NCBI GenBank assembly: GCA_950295325.1
Contig: OX485806.1
Location: 31,868,001-31,932,000 of the forward strand
Source of the DNA: Polytrichum commune
Taxonomy: Eukaryota; Streptophyta; Polytrichopsida; Polytrichales; Polytrichaceae
DNA: 64,000 nt
Direction of reading: 5' to 3'
Part shown: positions 12,401 to 24,891 of the stretch, in pieces
How positions within the stretch are numbered: position 1 is the stretch's first letter
Layout: each line of letters begins with the position of its first letter
Notes under the pieces: model-generated
Seen by the model: only the letters and a program-made list of their open reading frames with translations
Told to the model about the DNA's origin: nothing
The model's database searches: none
Made by a program: the position numbers and the translations under genes

Positions 12401-13146
12401 CCTCAATTCTCCATGGACCTAATTCACCAAAATTTCCAAACAATCCCGAACACCCCGGACCACCCTGCAAAATATTTTAGCTGTCAGAACCGACCATTAA
12501 GAGATGCAGAAATAATTGCAAAGAGAAGGACAGAGTATGACTACTCGCACCTACAAAGGGAAGAACAATGTTTGCGGTTTGAAGAGGAGAGAGATTGAAA
12601 GCAAGAAAGAAAGACCTAAGCTACAATACGATTTACATCAAATTTGATGTGCAACACAAGTTTAAACGATTGGAATTGTTGCATTCAAATAAGTTACATG
12701 TCCAATCTTACTCTCACAAATTTTCATTGTATTCTCTTCGGTTATGTGTGACACTCCAGAAACCAAACTTCCATATAGATTATAAAGATGGGACTTGAAA
12801 GTAACCACATTCTATTTCTAAAGTCACTCTTGGAAGGAAAAAAAAATTCATTCACTCATTGGACTCTTTCCACTCATACGATGTTAGGACGATAAGTACT
12901 TGCCTGCAACCAGAGGATAATAGGAGTTTGTGAAAGGTCGTCAGCCGGTTCCAGAGCTTCATAATAGGCGTAGAAAAGGCGGGATGCAGTGGGCGTATTC
13001 AAATTGAGGTAACCAGACTTCGTTGGCCGTGCTTCTGGAGGGATTTCGTAGTCACCGAAAGAGAATTGCGGAGGGAAAGTGACCAGCAAGGTCACGCATA
13101 TGGCCATGACCGGATGAAAACTCGACATACGGCGACCCATCTCCAT
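9405..13146 (-). CDS. Serine carboxypeptidase-like protein (SCPL50/51 type), complete
   Basis: Four exons join in frame: 12904-13146, 11952-12464, 10596-10850 and 9405-9737, all in phase 0, giving 447 aa. The first 30 or so residues form a hydrophobic signal peptide, so the enzyme should be secretory or vacuolar. Family S10 landmarks are present: TKSGYL near the N-terminus, GGPGCSG from residue 82, the nucleophile in GESYAG (Ser175), the catalytic Asp in YQGQFD (Asp365) and the His in GAGHLAP (His422). The PTKSGYL and LSQTPIILWLQ segments resemble Arabidopsis SCPL50/51 rather than the acyltransferase SCPLs. It probably cleaves C-terminal residues from peptides; the substrate is unknown. Intron 1 has a GC donor. 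The start was chosen as the ATG at 13146, the first ATG ahead of the signal peptide. No breaks were seen, so it is probably functional. Confidence 0.93.
12898..12903 (-). other. Non-canonical GC splice donor
   Basis: Exon 1 of the carboxypeptidase gene ends CAG and the intron begins GCAAGT, the usual form of a GC-AG donor. The acceptor ends TTTTGCAG before 12464. Using the nearby GT (GTACTT) would shift the frame and destroy the GGPGCSG motif, so the GC donor is the one that keeps the protein intact. Confidence 0.85.
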
Positions 13147-13244
13147 GGCTTATCCTAGGTTCATCGACAGCATTTATCCATAGAAACATTACACTTAAGC
13201 TGATCAAAATCCCTTCCACAGTTTACAAGAAACTATTGAAACAT

Positions 13245-13950
13245 ATCCGAAAACTTCACTCATGATGTTGAAAGCGGATCTGTTAAAACAATTTCAGCAT
13301 GCATAGCTCCGAGTACAAGCTACACATCATCCTTCTGCAAGACGTTGATCCAATTCGAGAAGCGCAGACAAGATGTGAATTCATGCCATGCAATGCATTC
13401 CCGAGCTGTATTCCTACCTGGAATCTTAGCTCGAAGAAGCCACAGAATTCATAGGTACCAGCTCGTCGCGTTAATTGTACTCCTCTGCGCTCAAGCTGAT
13501 GAGAAATCCATTTCACATTAGCAAGCTGCAAACCCAATCCAATCAGATGCAAAACATCCAGAAAGGGATCGATGTACTAAGGTAGCACCCTAAACCTCAA
13601 CCGAAAACGTCAGTCGCGATCTTGGAAGCGGATCTGTTAACACAAACGCAGCCTGCAGAGATGCAAGTGAAGGCTTTCCCCCTCTGCTACAAGCCCACAT
13701 CATTCTTCTAAGATGCTCCAGTTGGAGAATTCCAGATAACTTAGTGAATTCTGTCATGCAATGCATTCTCGGACGGTGATCCTACCTGGAATCTTCGATC
13801 AAAAAGCCGTGACACAATCGATCGATATGTCTATACCAGCTCGTCGATACTGCCTCCTTAGCGCCTCAGTCCTCTGCGCTCCAAGCTGACGAGAAAGCCA
13901 TCCTCACGTGAGTAACGCGAACCCTATCCAAATCAAAATGCAAAACATTC
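13245..13950. repeat. Diverged tandem duplication upstream of the SCPL gene
   Basis: About 13245-13562 and 13598-13950 are diverged copies of one unit. Shared landmarks in order are AAGCGGATCTGTTAA, ATGCAATGCATTC, CCTACCTGGAATCTT, TACCAGCTCGTCG and TCCTCTGCGCT. The duplication lies just upstream of the carboxypeptidase start codon, where promoter or 5' UTR sequence would be. No ORF is supported in it. Confidence 0.65.
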
Positions 13951-14357
13951 TCCAATTTCGAGGCAGGAATCGAATTGTTAGCCCGTCTGCAATCAACTTT
14001 CCCCATTGAACCACATAGCGACGGCCACAAGCCATTAACAAGAACATCAGATAAATATCTATATCTGAATTTCTAAATGAGAGCGTGCTGCACGTGAAGG
14101 CATCTGTACGGGACACGCTATTCAGCTTCAGACTTTTCAGAAGGCATTCAATTCACTGAAGACTAGGTTAAGTTAGAAATAATTCACGTCCATCTTCTTT
14201 GCGGTATAATTCATAAGTTACTTGAAGTTTTCGATCGCAGCCTGAGCCACAGTTGTGATCGACAAGCTGTCGTCGACATTCTTCCTCTCTATCTGCAGCG
14301 ATTCCAACTTCCTCCACTCTTTTGCTCTTCGGCTAACAAATAACATTATAACATTAA
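13951..14357. other. Intergenic, no feature seen
   Basis: Spacer between the tandem duplication and the next TIR element. No gene-like frame. Confidence 0.45.
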
Positions 14358-15718
14358 GGGCCACTTTATACTTGGGGCCGGATTGAAGGCCGGCCGGAAC
14401 TCTCAAAATTTTGGCCAATAGGATCGCTCGATTTCATCAAATAAGGGTCCAAGGGCTTTATACTTGGGGCCTGTTCGAACACTCACTCATCCCATGTGGC
14501 GTCCTAGGTGGCACAATTTTGGTGCCAAATCATCGGGTCCTAGATGAGAGCTTTTCCTCGTCCCGAACTCCCATCTAGGGCCTGATTGGGCTCCTCCGTT
14601 AGATTGAGTTCATCTTGTCCGCCAATCACTATGTACCAGGGTAAATTATTTTCCCCTCCTCTTCACTCCACTCTTCTAATAACACAACAATTAGCATAAA
14701 TATGATTGCATTAGACTAATAAGGCAACAATTAGGGCGTTAATCACACACTTAAGATAAAAGTGAAACATTCAAGCATTTAATCAAGCATGTAGTATGGC
14801 TTAGGCTATAGGTTAGTTTAATAACGCATTAATTAGCTAAAATACGATACCATTAGGCTAATATTACAACAATTAGGGTGCTAATCACACACTTAAGATA
14901 AAAATGAAACATTGAAGCATTTAATCAAGCACATGGTATGGCTTAGGCTATGGGTCGGTCTAATAAGGCAACAATTAGTATAAGTATGTTAGCAATAGGG
15001 TAATAACACAACACTTAAGACGCTAATCATACACTTAAGATAAAAATGAAACATTTTAAGTTGTCAATCAAGAATTTGGCGTGCATTATTCATTGGGTTA
15101 GTCCACTTACATAAAGATTAGCACAAATATGGTAGAATTAGGTTAATAACACAACAATTAGGATGCTAATCACACACTTAAGATAGAAATGAAACATTTA
15201 AGCATTTAATCAAGCATATGGTATGGCTTAAGCTATGGATTAGTCTAATAAGATAACAATTAGTGTAAATATGATAGCATTAGGCTAATAACACAACAAT
15301 TAAGATGCTAATTATGCATTTAAGACAAAAATGAAACATTTAAGCCGTTAATCAAGAATATGGTGTGCCTTCTAAACCACACCCATCGGTCAATCCATTG
15401 AACATGGTAGATAAATTTATAGGAGCATTTTGACGCTAGAATAGATTCAAAGGCCCCAATTTAGTCTAGTGGGACCCAATTTCGATTCACTGACCACAAC
15501 CCTATAGATGTCATCCCTCATAGTATTAAGTGTCGTGAAACTTAATTGTCGAGAACACTGGGCATTGACCACGGTAAGTTCTATGAAACTTAACCCTCAA
15601 GACCATCGGGCCCTAGAATCAGGCCTCACCACTTTACATGCGACAAGGTTGGGCCCCAGAAAAGTTCATAAAGTGGGGCCAGTGCTCCGGCCAGCCCAGG
15701 CCGTGTATAAAGCCGCCC
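14358..15718. mobile_element. TIR-like element with internal tandem repeats
   Basis: The left end begins GGGCCACTTTATACTTGGG and the reverse complement of the right end begins GGGCGGCTTTATACACGGC, 12 of the first 14 bases matching. A second copy of GGGCTTTATACTTGGGGCC lies at about 14454, so the left end is partly duplicated. No clean target duplication is seen. The interior holds the tandem array at 14677-15373. The GGGCCACTT start recalls TIR elements A and B. No transposase is encoded. Confidence 0.5.
14677..15373. repeat. Five-copy tandem repeat, unit about 142 bp
   Basis: Units start near 14677, 14820, 14961, 15105 and 15247. Each carries ACAACAATTAG-like sequence, then GCTAATCACACACTTAAGA, AAATGAAACATT and AATCAAGCAT, then GTATGGCTTAGGCTATGG in the better-preserved copies. 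The copies are diverged. AT-rich and non-coding, inside the TIR-like element. Confidence 0.75.
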
Positions 15719-18700
15719 AAGTAGCAAGCCCGGAATGACCTTCAAAAGAACAAAGTTTGCCAGTTTGATGCTCTTTCAAGAGCAAAGGTAATACTACAAT
15801 TGAGTTTTATTTAGGCTATCTTTTATTTATTTGGGTAGTTACTTTCAATGCTTAGAATTAATTATATCGGTTTCTAAGACAAAACTAATGTCAAATGGTG
15901 ATAAAGTTTCTAATCTAACCTAAATTACAATATGAACAAATCTAACTATCTATAAAACAACGGGAAAGTTGGTGTGGTTAAAGAGGTAGTTGCATTTTTT
16001 CAAAAAGTCTCCCAACACTTGCAGTTGAAACTTCTTTCATACATTTTTTAAGCTCCTATATTTGATTAATTATCCGTTCATTCACCCTTGCTTTGCAAGC
16101 TTTTCCCTCCATGAGGTAATATTGCATGTACTCAAAGGGTGCCCTCCTAGCATTGTTACTTAATGTTATGAGAGTTCACCGCCACAATAGAGTAGCTCAG
16201 AATGTCGCGAAGATCTGAGGTCTTCTCGTTGCTAAGGTTGTCTATGTAGAAGTTTACATGTGTATTGAAACAACAAATGCATAATGGTAGAAAGACCCAT
16301 TTCCGATAACCTCCCAAATCTCAATACATAGAGTCCCCTAAAGTTGTGAAGTTCCATACATGTAGAGTAGAGGCGCCCATAACCAATCACTTAAGATTAT
16401 GCGCTAGATCTAGAGAAGTATAAGACAGTGCAAATTTTCCCATGTAAGGAAGATAAAAATAAGAAGGACTGCAATTTTTTCAGTAATTTTATTTCTTAAA
16501 TTGAAACTATTATAAATTTTCGAAACCAAATGTTGGTATGAACATATCACCAATGTCTAGAGTCTATCATAACTACTCATTTTAACTGCTCATTCTTTCT
16601 CAATTTAGCACTCTAATTTGGGACATGTGTCTGCCACTATTGGTTTTGGCTTGATCAAAATTCAATCCCAACCTAATCAAAATTCCAATACCCTATGGAT
16701 TGTTGATAGGGTCCTAATTGGGAATAGGCGCCTCTACTATAGCTATTGTTTTCTAACATGATGGAAAAAAACCTTGAAGAATCACAAATATGAGGTCGAG
16801 GCATGCATAGTCAACCAGGTTCATTTAACCGCTCACTAGGGTCATGTAATGCCGACATGGATGCAATCTATATATTTTTAGGCAAATGAAGTCAAGGTTT
16901 ATCTAGTGGCAGTTTGTGATTGATTATAGTCAAGGGTAGCAATGTCATTGATTATTGTGCCCATGCAAGAGAGGGTAACAATGTCATTGCATGGGTTGGG
17001 TAGTGGTGATAGATTACAAGGCATAAGAGATTTGCATGGAGTCCACAAGTGTACATTGTCAAAAATAGTAGAGGATTTTTGTAAAGTTGTTAGGAAACAT
17101 CTTCAGCCAGTTTTTGTGCAAACTCCAAGTGTATCCAAGTTTAGAGTCTTAGTTTCAATCCTTCAGTGACTAGCACTTGTAGGTCAAAGATTCTTTAGCA
17201 GATGCTTAGAAGTCTAGCGACCCGTGTCCACAACCCTCCACATTCTAGCGGACTGCCATAATGTGATTGGATTGGAGCTTGTGCTTAACTACATGCAAAC
17301 ACCTCTGATCCATTATTTTCTAGAATCTAGCCTTGGCAATTTAGTGAGCGAGCGGCCTACATGGAAACTCACCCTAAGTCACCACTACCTCCATCTTATT
17401 GAGCATGGCAAGAACATTCTTGCATAACCCCTAGTAGAGGCAACAACTAGGCTAAGTCACCACCAACACCTCATTGAAGATGGTAAAACTTTCCCTCATA
17501 ACCTCAAATTGTGTTAGAGTATTAAGCTCAACCTAATGATAGAGGGTGCTTATGAACCTTTCTACAAGTGCATCCCCATCCATGGGTTCTTTATAATAGG
17601 TTGAGCAAATGCAACTAGTTAGTTTGGGTTCAAACCAATTTGAAGTAGCCAAAATATTGAACCACTATGTTATTTTCCAACAAATGTAACATGATGAAAC
17701 TAATCAACAAAAATTAAAAAGAATGCAAACCATAAAAATTTAGCATAAACTAAATCTATGTAATGTACTGCAAAGAATGAAATTTCATTTAAATGAACAA
17801 GTCATTCAATGTTGATGTGACATGTGCCAATGTGATGTTTGCTGAAGGGAGGTTCCATTATAGTATTTTCTTGAGCAACTCCATTGAAGCCATGCCCTCC
17901 TTATTTGCTATTATGATTTCCATTAAATGACCAACCAAACAATTCTTATCATCCACTATGAAATCTTAATGATAATATGAATTCTCATTCATCTGACGAA
18001 CAACCCCCTAAAAAGATTCCCTAAATTTATAATGAAACAAAGAAAACATATTATTATTTTAATGTTTTAAAAAAACACTTCCAATGGATATATACATATA
18101 TATATGAAATTTCCCATAAGAGTTTTAAAGTTCAAAACAAAACCATCAGAACAAGTGTAAACAATATGTATACAATAATACTTTATGCAAAAATCATTAA
18201 TCATACATGGTCATTTACATAGTATATGATTCTACTTTACCAAGATCAAGAATGACATTATTTTATTTTTGAAGTATGTTCTTTTTAGAATATCAAAAGC
18301 ATAGATATAATTATTACTAAGAAATGGGCTTTTATTGAACTTGTCTTCAAAACTCTTGATTTCGCATCATTTATATCAAGTGTGAACTCATAAGATTTTG
18401 GTTGAGACTTGTTCGAGTACATTTGGTCCCCTAGGTGTTTCATCTTTCATCATTTCTCATGTGCTGATTATTGTGAAAAAAAGAAGTTAAAAAGTTAAAT
18501 ATTGCTATTATGGTTTGATATTGGTCACTTATAATATGAACCACCCACTTGTAACGGAGTAAGATGAATTTTAATGTTTAACAATTAAGTTACTCACCAA
18601 AAACAAGGGAAAGAAATATTATTCAAAATAATTACATGAAAGGGTGCAAATATGGTTGTCAGTGGCCATTCATCAGTCCAAAGCCCTAGTCAACCCTACA

Positions 18701-19579
18701 ACATCCACAAGCTCGGTAACACATGGTTGATCCGACACCCCAAGTGCAACCATGAGTCATAGGATTCACTTATTAACTTAAATGAGAGCACAAGTCTTGG
18801 TTATGATTAACCATATGAGCATTGTGCACAAATCATCGCACACATCTCGAGTTTCCTCTGTACACAACATTAAGTAACAAAGAAGAGTAAGCCTCCAATG
18901 CAATTTCCAATCATAAAATCCTACATAATATGGAAATTTATCTCTTTATAAATTTGCAAGCTAATTTTAATGTGCTCCCAGGTTCACTTGTCGTTTTGGC
19001 AGTGCCAGCGCACACATGGCCATTTTTGAAGCAGCGGAGCTGACGGCTGGCAGGGTGGAGCAATCACTGTGACTACACCAAAACACCCATCAAGCCAAAA
19101 ATTTATAATAAGATTGCAAGTTATTATAAGTCTCTTGTTGAGGTTGCACTGTAATCACAACGATAGGATAAAAGCTATCTCATCTCTTTGACCAGTGGAA
19201 ACAACTCCTTCGCTTTTTCATCTGGTTGCACCACCCATGCAAGTCCTTCGAAGTCTGAAATCTCCAAGTTTCATTTCAACTTTCCTGTCATCCTAAGCCA
19301 ACATCCCTGAAGTGGAAGTACAACTCTAGCCAAGGCTATAACATGCTCCTAATGGGTATACCCGCTTTCAAATCATATAGAATTACATGAAGCAACATAA
19401 ACCGATGTTGATGGTAAAAAAAACAACTTGCATCAAAGAGGGCTCACACTATTTACATGGATACTATACTTCACTGAAGACTTGCTAATCTGCCAGAGCA
19501 TTGTGAAAGCAAAGAAAGCAATCATCTGCGCGACTGGATGTAGAGTAGTGGATGCTTGTCTGTCACAGCTAACAGTTCT
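15719..19579. other. Intergenic, AT-rich, no gene seen
   Basis: About 3.9 kb with only short unsupported open frames (16942-17169 and 17224-17427 were checked). 17640-18640 is especially AT-rich. No RNA gene or clear repeat is recognised. The last part downstream of the kinase stop is presumably 3' UTR. Confidence 0.4.
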
Positions 19580-22500
19580 TCACTCAGCAATGATGCGATC
19601 CACTAGAGCTAACACATGACTGTAATATTCTCCTCCGTCTGCACCAGGCCAAGAGAAAACATTTAAAAAGAATGTCAGACAAAGACGTGTTCTCTTACAT
19701 CAAAACAGATTGTTCTGGAGAGGAGAGCATGTTGTTTTGAAAATAGATGTATAAACAGAGCCTCACATTAATTTTTATTTTCCAGCAGCACCTGAAAAGA
19801 AAGGCAGGGTCCCAGATTGCAAAATCAGGAAAGGGAGAGGAGCGCACATATAACATAGTGGTTGAGTAAGTGAAACAGCTGGTAAAGTCGATGACGCTCC
19901 TCAAATCCTGCAGCCTTCGGCAGGACATCATGGTAGGCAGTGTAGAAATCTGAAGCTGACAAGGCCACATGGAAGCAATTGTTGTGAATTAGGAACACAC
20001 AAGAGGGAAAGAACAATTGACATCAAGGTCATCAGAGGTTGCACATCTTGATTGAAATTGGTGTTGCTGCATTGTGGAGTGTGAAAACACTTACAAAATC
20101 CAGGAAAATCCTGAACAGGGGTCCAACCTTCAAACGCAAGATCTGTTGACAAGAAAAACTGGATATAAGTAGCTACTTGGGCTCAAGATTTGAAGTGCAT
20201 ACTGAGATCTTGTTCCATTAGCAGTCCATCAACGTGTCTAACCAGGATCCATGTCTTGCATGATTTCTTCCTTAGACCAAGTGTGATGATCACTAACAGA
20301 ACATCAAGAGTATGTGCAAGCTTCTAACTGAAGAGTCGAAGGTGAAGCAGGATGATCATTCAACCCTAATATAATAATAAAGCATACTTACCAAATTCGG
20401 CATCCCCAATGAAAGATGCTGGGTCAAAAATAGCAACTTCCCCTGTAGCCAAAAGCCCTGAATTGCCCATCTGATAATTGTGTAACAACAATCACCAACT
20501 GATTAGTCAGTGTGAAAGAAATAAGGAGGTCAAAATGCTTAGGCTCTCCTCAAGTCTAAAGCAATCATGATTAGGAGGGTTTCACCGAACGTACCCAAAG
20601 ATCACCATGAAGGACGCTCGGTTTGGGTGTGTGGTCCTCTAGGATCTCCTTTGCTCTAATGAGGAGTTTTGATCCCTTCTCTTCAAGGTCTGCTTTTTGA
20701 TCTCCCAGTTTATCATAAACTTGCTGCAAATAGATGAAGGAGATTATGAGAGTAAAAATGTTTCAAAGCTGGAGTAGAGAAGTTTCTTGAGTTGCTATCA
20801 CGTGATTTGCAGAGCCATTTCTAAGTAACCAGCAAGAAATAAAAGCAAACAAAGAAAATATCTAAACTGAAGCTGGACTTTAGCTGCACCTTTGTGTTTG
20901 GTATGTGGGCAAAGTTGTTACCTGAAGCCTGTCTTTCAGTCGCTGCTCGATAAAAAATTCTGACCATGAAGCATTCCAACGATTGTCCAGTGAAACCACT
21001 CCAACCCTGCAGTTCAACAAATGTCAAATGATATTCAAAACACATAAATTTTCACAATATCCCCAGAATCAATGTGTTCAGAACTTCAACAGCTCTTCAG
21101 CACTTGCGGGCAATTTGAAACATTTGTCAACAATTGCTACCCTTGAGGGTAGATTACTGGCAACTTCTTGGCCATGCGTGTGCATGCAAAGTTCAGGTTC
21201 GAGTAATCCTAGACAACAACCTACTTATGAGAATGGAAAGCTTATGATAAGGTCAACCTTGTCTCTATAGGAAAACCAAAGAGTTTGTCACACTCAGCCT
21301 GGTGTAGCCTGGCCAAGTTTTGTCCCAAAGCCATTTGACTGCTACTTTGCATCTGCTTGAAAAATTACAATAGATCAATACAGTGAACTGCCACATAGAG
21401 AAGCACACTGCAAATATTTCTTTGGAAAACATGACAGGAGGATGGAAATGCACTGACCATGCCAAAGGGCCGGAAGCGTAAATAACTCATGATGATGTAG
21501 GATCCTCCATCAGGTAAGTTGCCACATCCTAATGGACTCGGTACAACAATTGTCTTTGTAGCCTCTAGCATCCTGAGCCTGTTGTTGAATGCAACACAGG
21601 GTGCCAAATAAGGATTCCTGATTGCTTTGAAAGGCAATCACAAGTAATCAATGCAGGCATTCCATTATCTCAAAAATATTCTCGCATAGCGCAACCTGAA
21701 CATGGCGCTAAAAATTGCAGAGGACCAGGATCCGAAGCAGTAGCTGTACTAATAAGTTAAACAATCCGCTTCTGAAAGAATTTTATCTCTCCCCGAATAA
21801 GGCCTTCCCAGAAAATGTGAAAAGATTCCAACGGTAGTTCCAATTCAGAAGATTGTTGTAAGATAGGCAGAAGATCATCTTTAGGTGCCTAATAACAAGA
21901 ACATTCTCTGGTGCTTCAGCAGATTATGCGGAACACCTAATGGGAGAATATATATGCGAAGGAGTGATGAATTGGAAACAATCGAACAAACGCAAAAGGC
22001 TACATAAAGGTTGCATACCTACGCTTCAGATTCCCCAACAAACAAGCTGTCCATGTCAAATGTCCTGTATCAACATCGAAAAAATACCTCGGATTAGTAA
22101 TCACCTAGACGTCTAATAATCAAAACCTCACTTCTGAAGACATCCATTATTTGTCCTAAATGGTGGCATCCTAGCATACAAGGGGACATGACAGCACTCA
22201 AGAAGAGAACAACACCTGTTGATTTTGACGAAAAAATCTCCACCAGTAGAGTGGAACGCATAAGATTCATTGATGCAACCGCTAAAGTGAACCTCACGGG
22301 GCCTGCGCGTCAGCTCCCCGCAACCAAGTTCCTTCAAATGAGACAATATAGTGAAATCACCCGTCGTCACATTGCCTCCAGACTTGCTTGAGCTTTCAGA
22401 GCTGAATTCAAACCACGATGCTCGACATTGCCACCTACATTCAGCAGAGTAGGAAAAAATCAATGCGCGAAACTGAATCCTTTTGTGGCATACAACAAAA

Positions 22501-23019
22501 ACCTGAGTCGTAGTTTTAGTTGCTGTTCTCAAGAAGTCAATTGCGGTACAAATTAATGCTGTTGTGCAAAAATCCTTTTCTGAAAACATCATTCACAAAA
22601 GGAAATATTCGTAGTGGCGTTCGATGTTGTGTCTCTGTAATCCTCGGGATTTTTCCAAAGCAAAGCCTTACACTCTAGTAAGTGAAGAGTGCTGAAAATC
22701 TGAAACCAGCAGTTTACATGAGCACTGAACTTAGACTTCGATTGAGCAGGCGAACAAGCTAAGAAAAAATTCACAAAAGAGAGCGCAGAATGCACCTGGT
22801 TCTACCACCTCTCCTTCGAGGTTGTGGAGAACCTGAGCTCCTTCGGGACTTAAGAGCCATTACCGTGCGTCTAGGTTGATCCAAACACAAACTAGGGACG
22901 CAATTATCTCGCCTACGCAGGTTAGTCAGAAAAATGTCGCTGATTTTCCTGCTTGGAAGAGCACCGCACAAGGTGAAGCTTGGATATGATCCTGCGACGG
23001 CCAAGGTAGTGCTCGCCAT
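19580..23019 (-). CDS. Fructosamine/ketosamine-3-kinase, plastid type, complete
   Basis: Eleven exons join in frame to 402 aa: 22796-23019, 22216-22434, 22023-22064, 21458-21578, 21258-21352, 20922-21006, 20595-20723, 20392-20470, 20095-20142, 19848-19955 and 19580-19638, all with GT-AG borders. The family phosphorylates sugar amines on glycated proteins so that they come off; studied plant members prefer ribulosamines and erythrulosamines. The first 95 or so residues are rich in Ser and Arg, fitting a chloroplast transit peptide. Kinase landmarks: GCINES with Cys128, the position of the redox-switch Cys in this family; FFVKINR with Lys145 for [12 protein letters not shown] at the hinge; HGDLW with catalytic Asp303; IFDPASF with metal-binding Asp321; and [10 protein letters not shown] near the end. 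The 42-bp third exon is small but keeps frame. The start at 23019 is the first ATG, in context GGCCATGGC. No breaks were seen. Confidence 0.93.
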
Positions 23020-24348
23020 GGCCAAAACTGGACACCGCAACTTTGAAGAATGCTGGCGATGTCGGCCTCAATGTGAGCTGAATTTTTGGCTGCAAATTGA
23101 ATGCTGGCGAATGATGTCTGCCTCGAATGTGTGATTTTCTTATTTGGTGCAAACTGCCGAGAATTTTTCTATCGACGCCGCCTGGAGATCATGTCTTGGA
23201 GCAATCCGAATGAAGAAATCTCAGTCTCCCCCGCTCTCGAGAGATGAATTCCTCCTGATACGCATCCATGATGGATGAATGATAAATTTGTTCGGTGGCA
23301 TTTACCATCAGCTAGGGCAAATAAAGGGATTAGGGAAACTCATTTTCAAGGACATGAATAAATTATGCCCTAGTCCCCTGTTGGAACTTTTCAAAAGTCG
23401 ACAAAACTCTTGCGAGGGTAATCAATCACAAGCCACCATCACATGGACCTTAACTCCGTTCGTCTAATAAATATAGATCGCATCCATGTCAACATTTACT
23501 GAAGCCTGGACTTCCACACCAACCCAAAGCATCGAATGTTGAGGACCACGTTGAAATGATAGCACACGTTCACATCCTTGAGGCAAATAGGTCTTAAATG
23601 ATTACTTTCTTCCAATCAGGCTAACTTCTTCTAGGAATACAACCTAACCTTTGTAATGTCACCCTCTATAATGTCACTCCCTTCATATACCCTAAAACCC
23701 TAGGGAGCAGATGTGCTCATTGTAAAGCTCCCTCCTTGTCGTCACATTTCCCTTCCATATATCCCAAGTCTTGACATTAAAATACTCCACCCAAAAATGC
23801 AAGCCACACGCTCACATGCATAATGTTGTCATCATTGTCATTATTACAATGTTGACTTTGGTTTATTCCATAATGTCATATGCTACATTAATCCTCTATT
23901 ATCATGCATCCATGTTAACACCAAAAACCTCCTTAATATCACATGCACTTTGGTTGCCACAGTTGATATTAGGAAGGTTAGAGTGTAGTCCAAGATGATT
24001 AGCAAATACAAATTGAGATTGTAGCCACTTTTCCCATAATTGTTTTTGGACCTCGAATGAATATCTTATTCTTTATGAAAGTAAAGATTTTCATCCTTGT
24101 TAAATGGTCATATAGGTCCCCCCAATTAAGTTGACACTAGACGCTAGAAAGGTTATCATATTTTGGATATGTAGCTAAATCTCTTTGTAATACATGCCTT
24201 TTTGGTATCTGTTCTTGGAGCTGCACCAAAATGCATACAACTCAAGTAGAGGTGATTGATTAAGATAAGTAACCGAATTAGGCACATCAACATTGATCCT
24301 AACATGACACCAACCTCCCACACTGGATTTAGATAAACTTTACATATC
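23020..24348. other. Intergenic; small fragment of a duplicated sequence
   Basis: No gene is supported. 23532-23582 repeats a short stretch (CGAATGTTGAGGACCACGTT) also found at 24799-24818 in the decayed copies downstream of the bestrophin-like gene, so the duplication history reaches this far. 23020-23250 probably includes the promoter and 5' leader of the kinase gene. Confidence 0.4.
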
Positions 24349-24840
24349 ACACGAGCACCTCCCTCTGATCTTAGGAATTTTGAAGGTTCGTCAGTCATCA
24401 CGACCTAAATAAATTACAAGAACCATCTGCAATTGTTGATACATCGGAGCGCCGCTGCGAAGAATCGTCACATGAGATTATAAGATACTCTGCGTGTGAC
24501 GAGTCTTGATATATTGTTCTTGATTGTATTGGACATGGCTGCAAATCCTCATGTTCACATCGTTAACCCTAACACGAGCACAACTCCCCCCGATCTCAGA
24601 AATTTGTAAGGTATGTCTGTCATCATGACCTGAATGAATTACAAGAGCTATGTGCAACTGTTGATAAATCGGAGCTCCGGTACGAAGACTTGTCAGATGA
24701 AATTCTAAGGTTCTCTGCGTGTGCTGCCACCAGATATCTTCTAAAATTGTTGTTGGTGGTATTGGACATGGCTGCAAGTGCCAGTGTCGAGAAAGGCTCC
24801 GAATGTTGAGGACCACGTTCACATGGTGAGCAAGATCCTC
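24349..24840 (-). pseudogene. Two decayed tandem copies of the bestrophin gene 3' end
   Basis: Units starting at about 24349, 24571 and 24841 share the order ACACGAGCAC, TTAGGAATTT- or CAGAAATTT-like sequence, CATGACCT, AATTACAAGA, then ATCGGAGC or ATCAGAGC and CTCTGCGTG. The third unit is the genuine 3' end of the gene, so the two downstream units are partial duplicates of its C-terminal codons and 3' UTR. They carry indels and lack a usable frame. Spacing is 222 and 270 bp. Confidence 0.8.
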
Positions 24841-24891
24841 ACACGAGCACAACTACTCTAATGTTAGGAATTTGTAAGGTATGTCTTGTCA

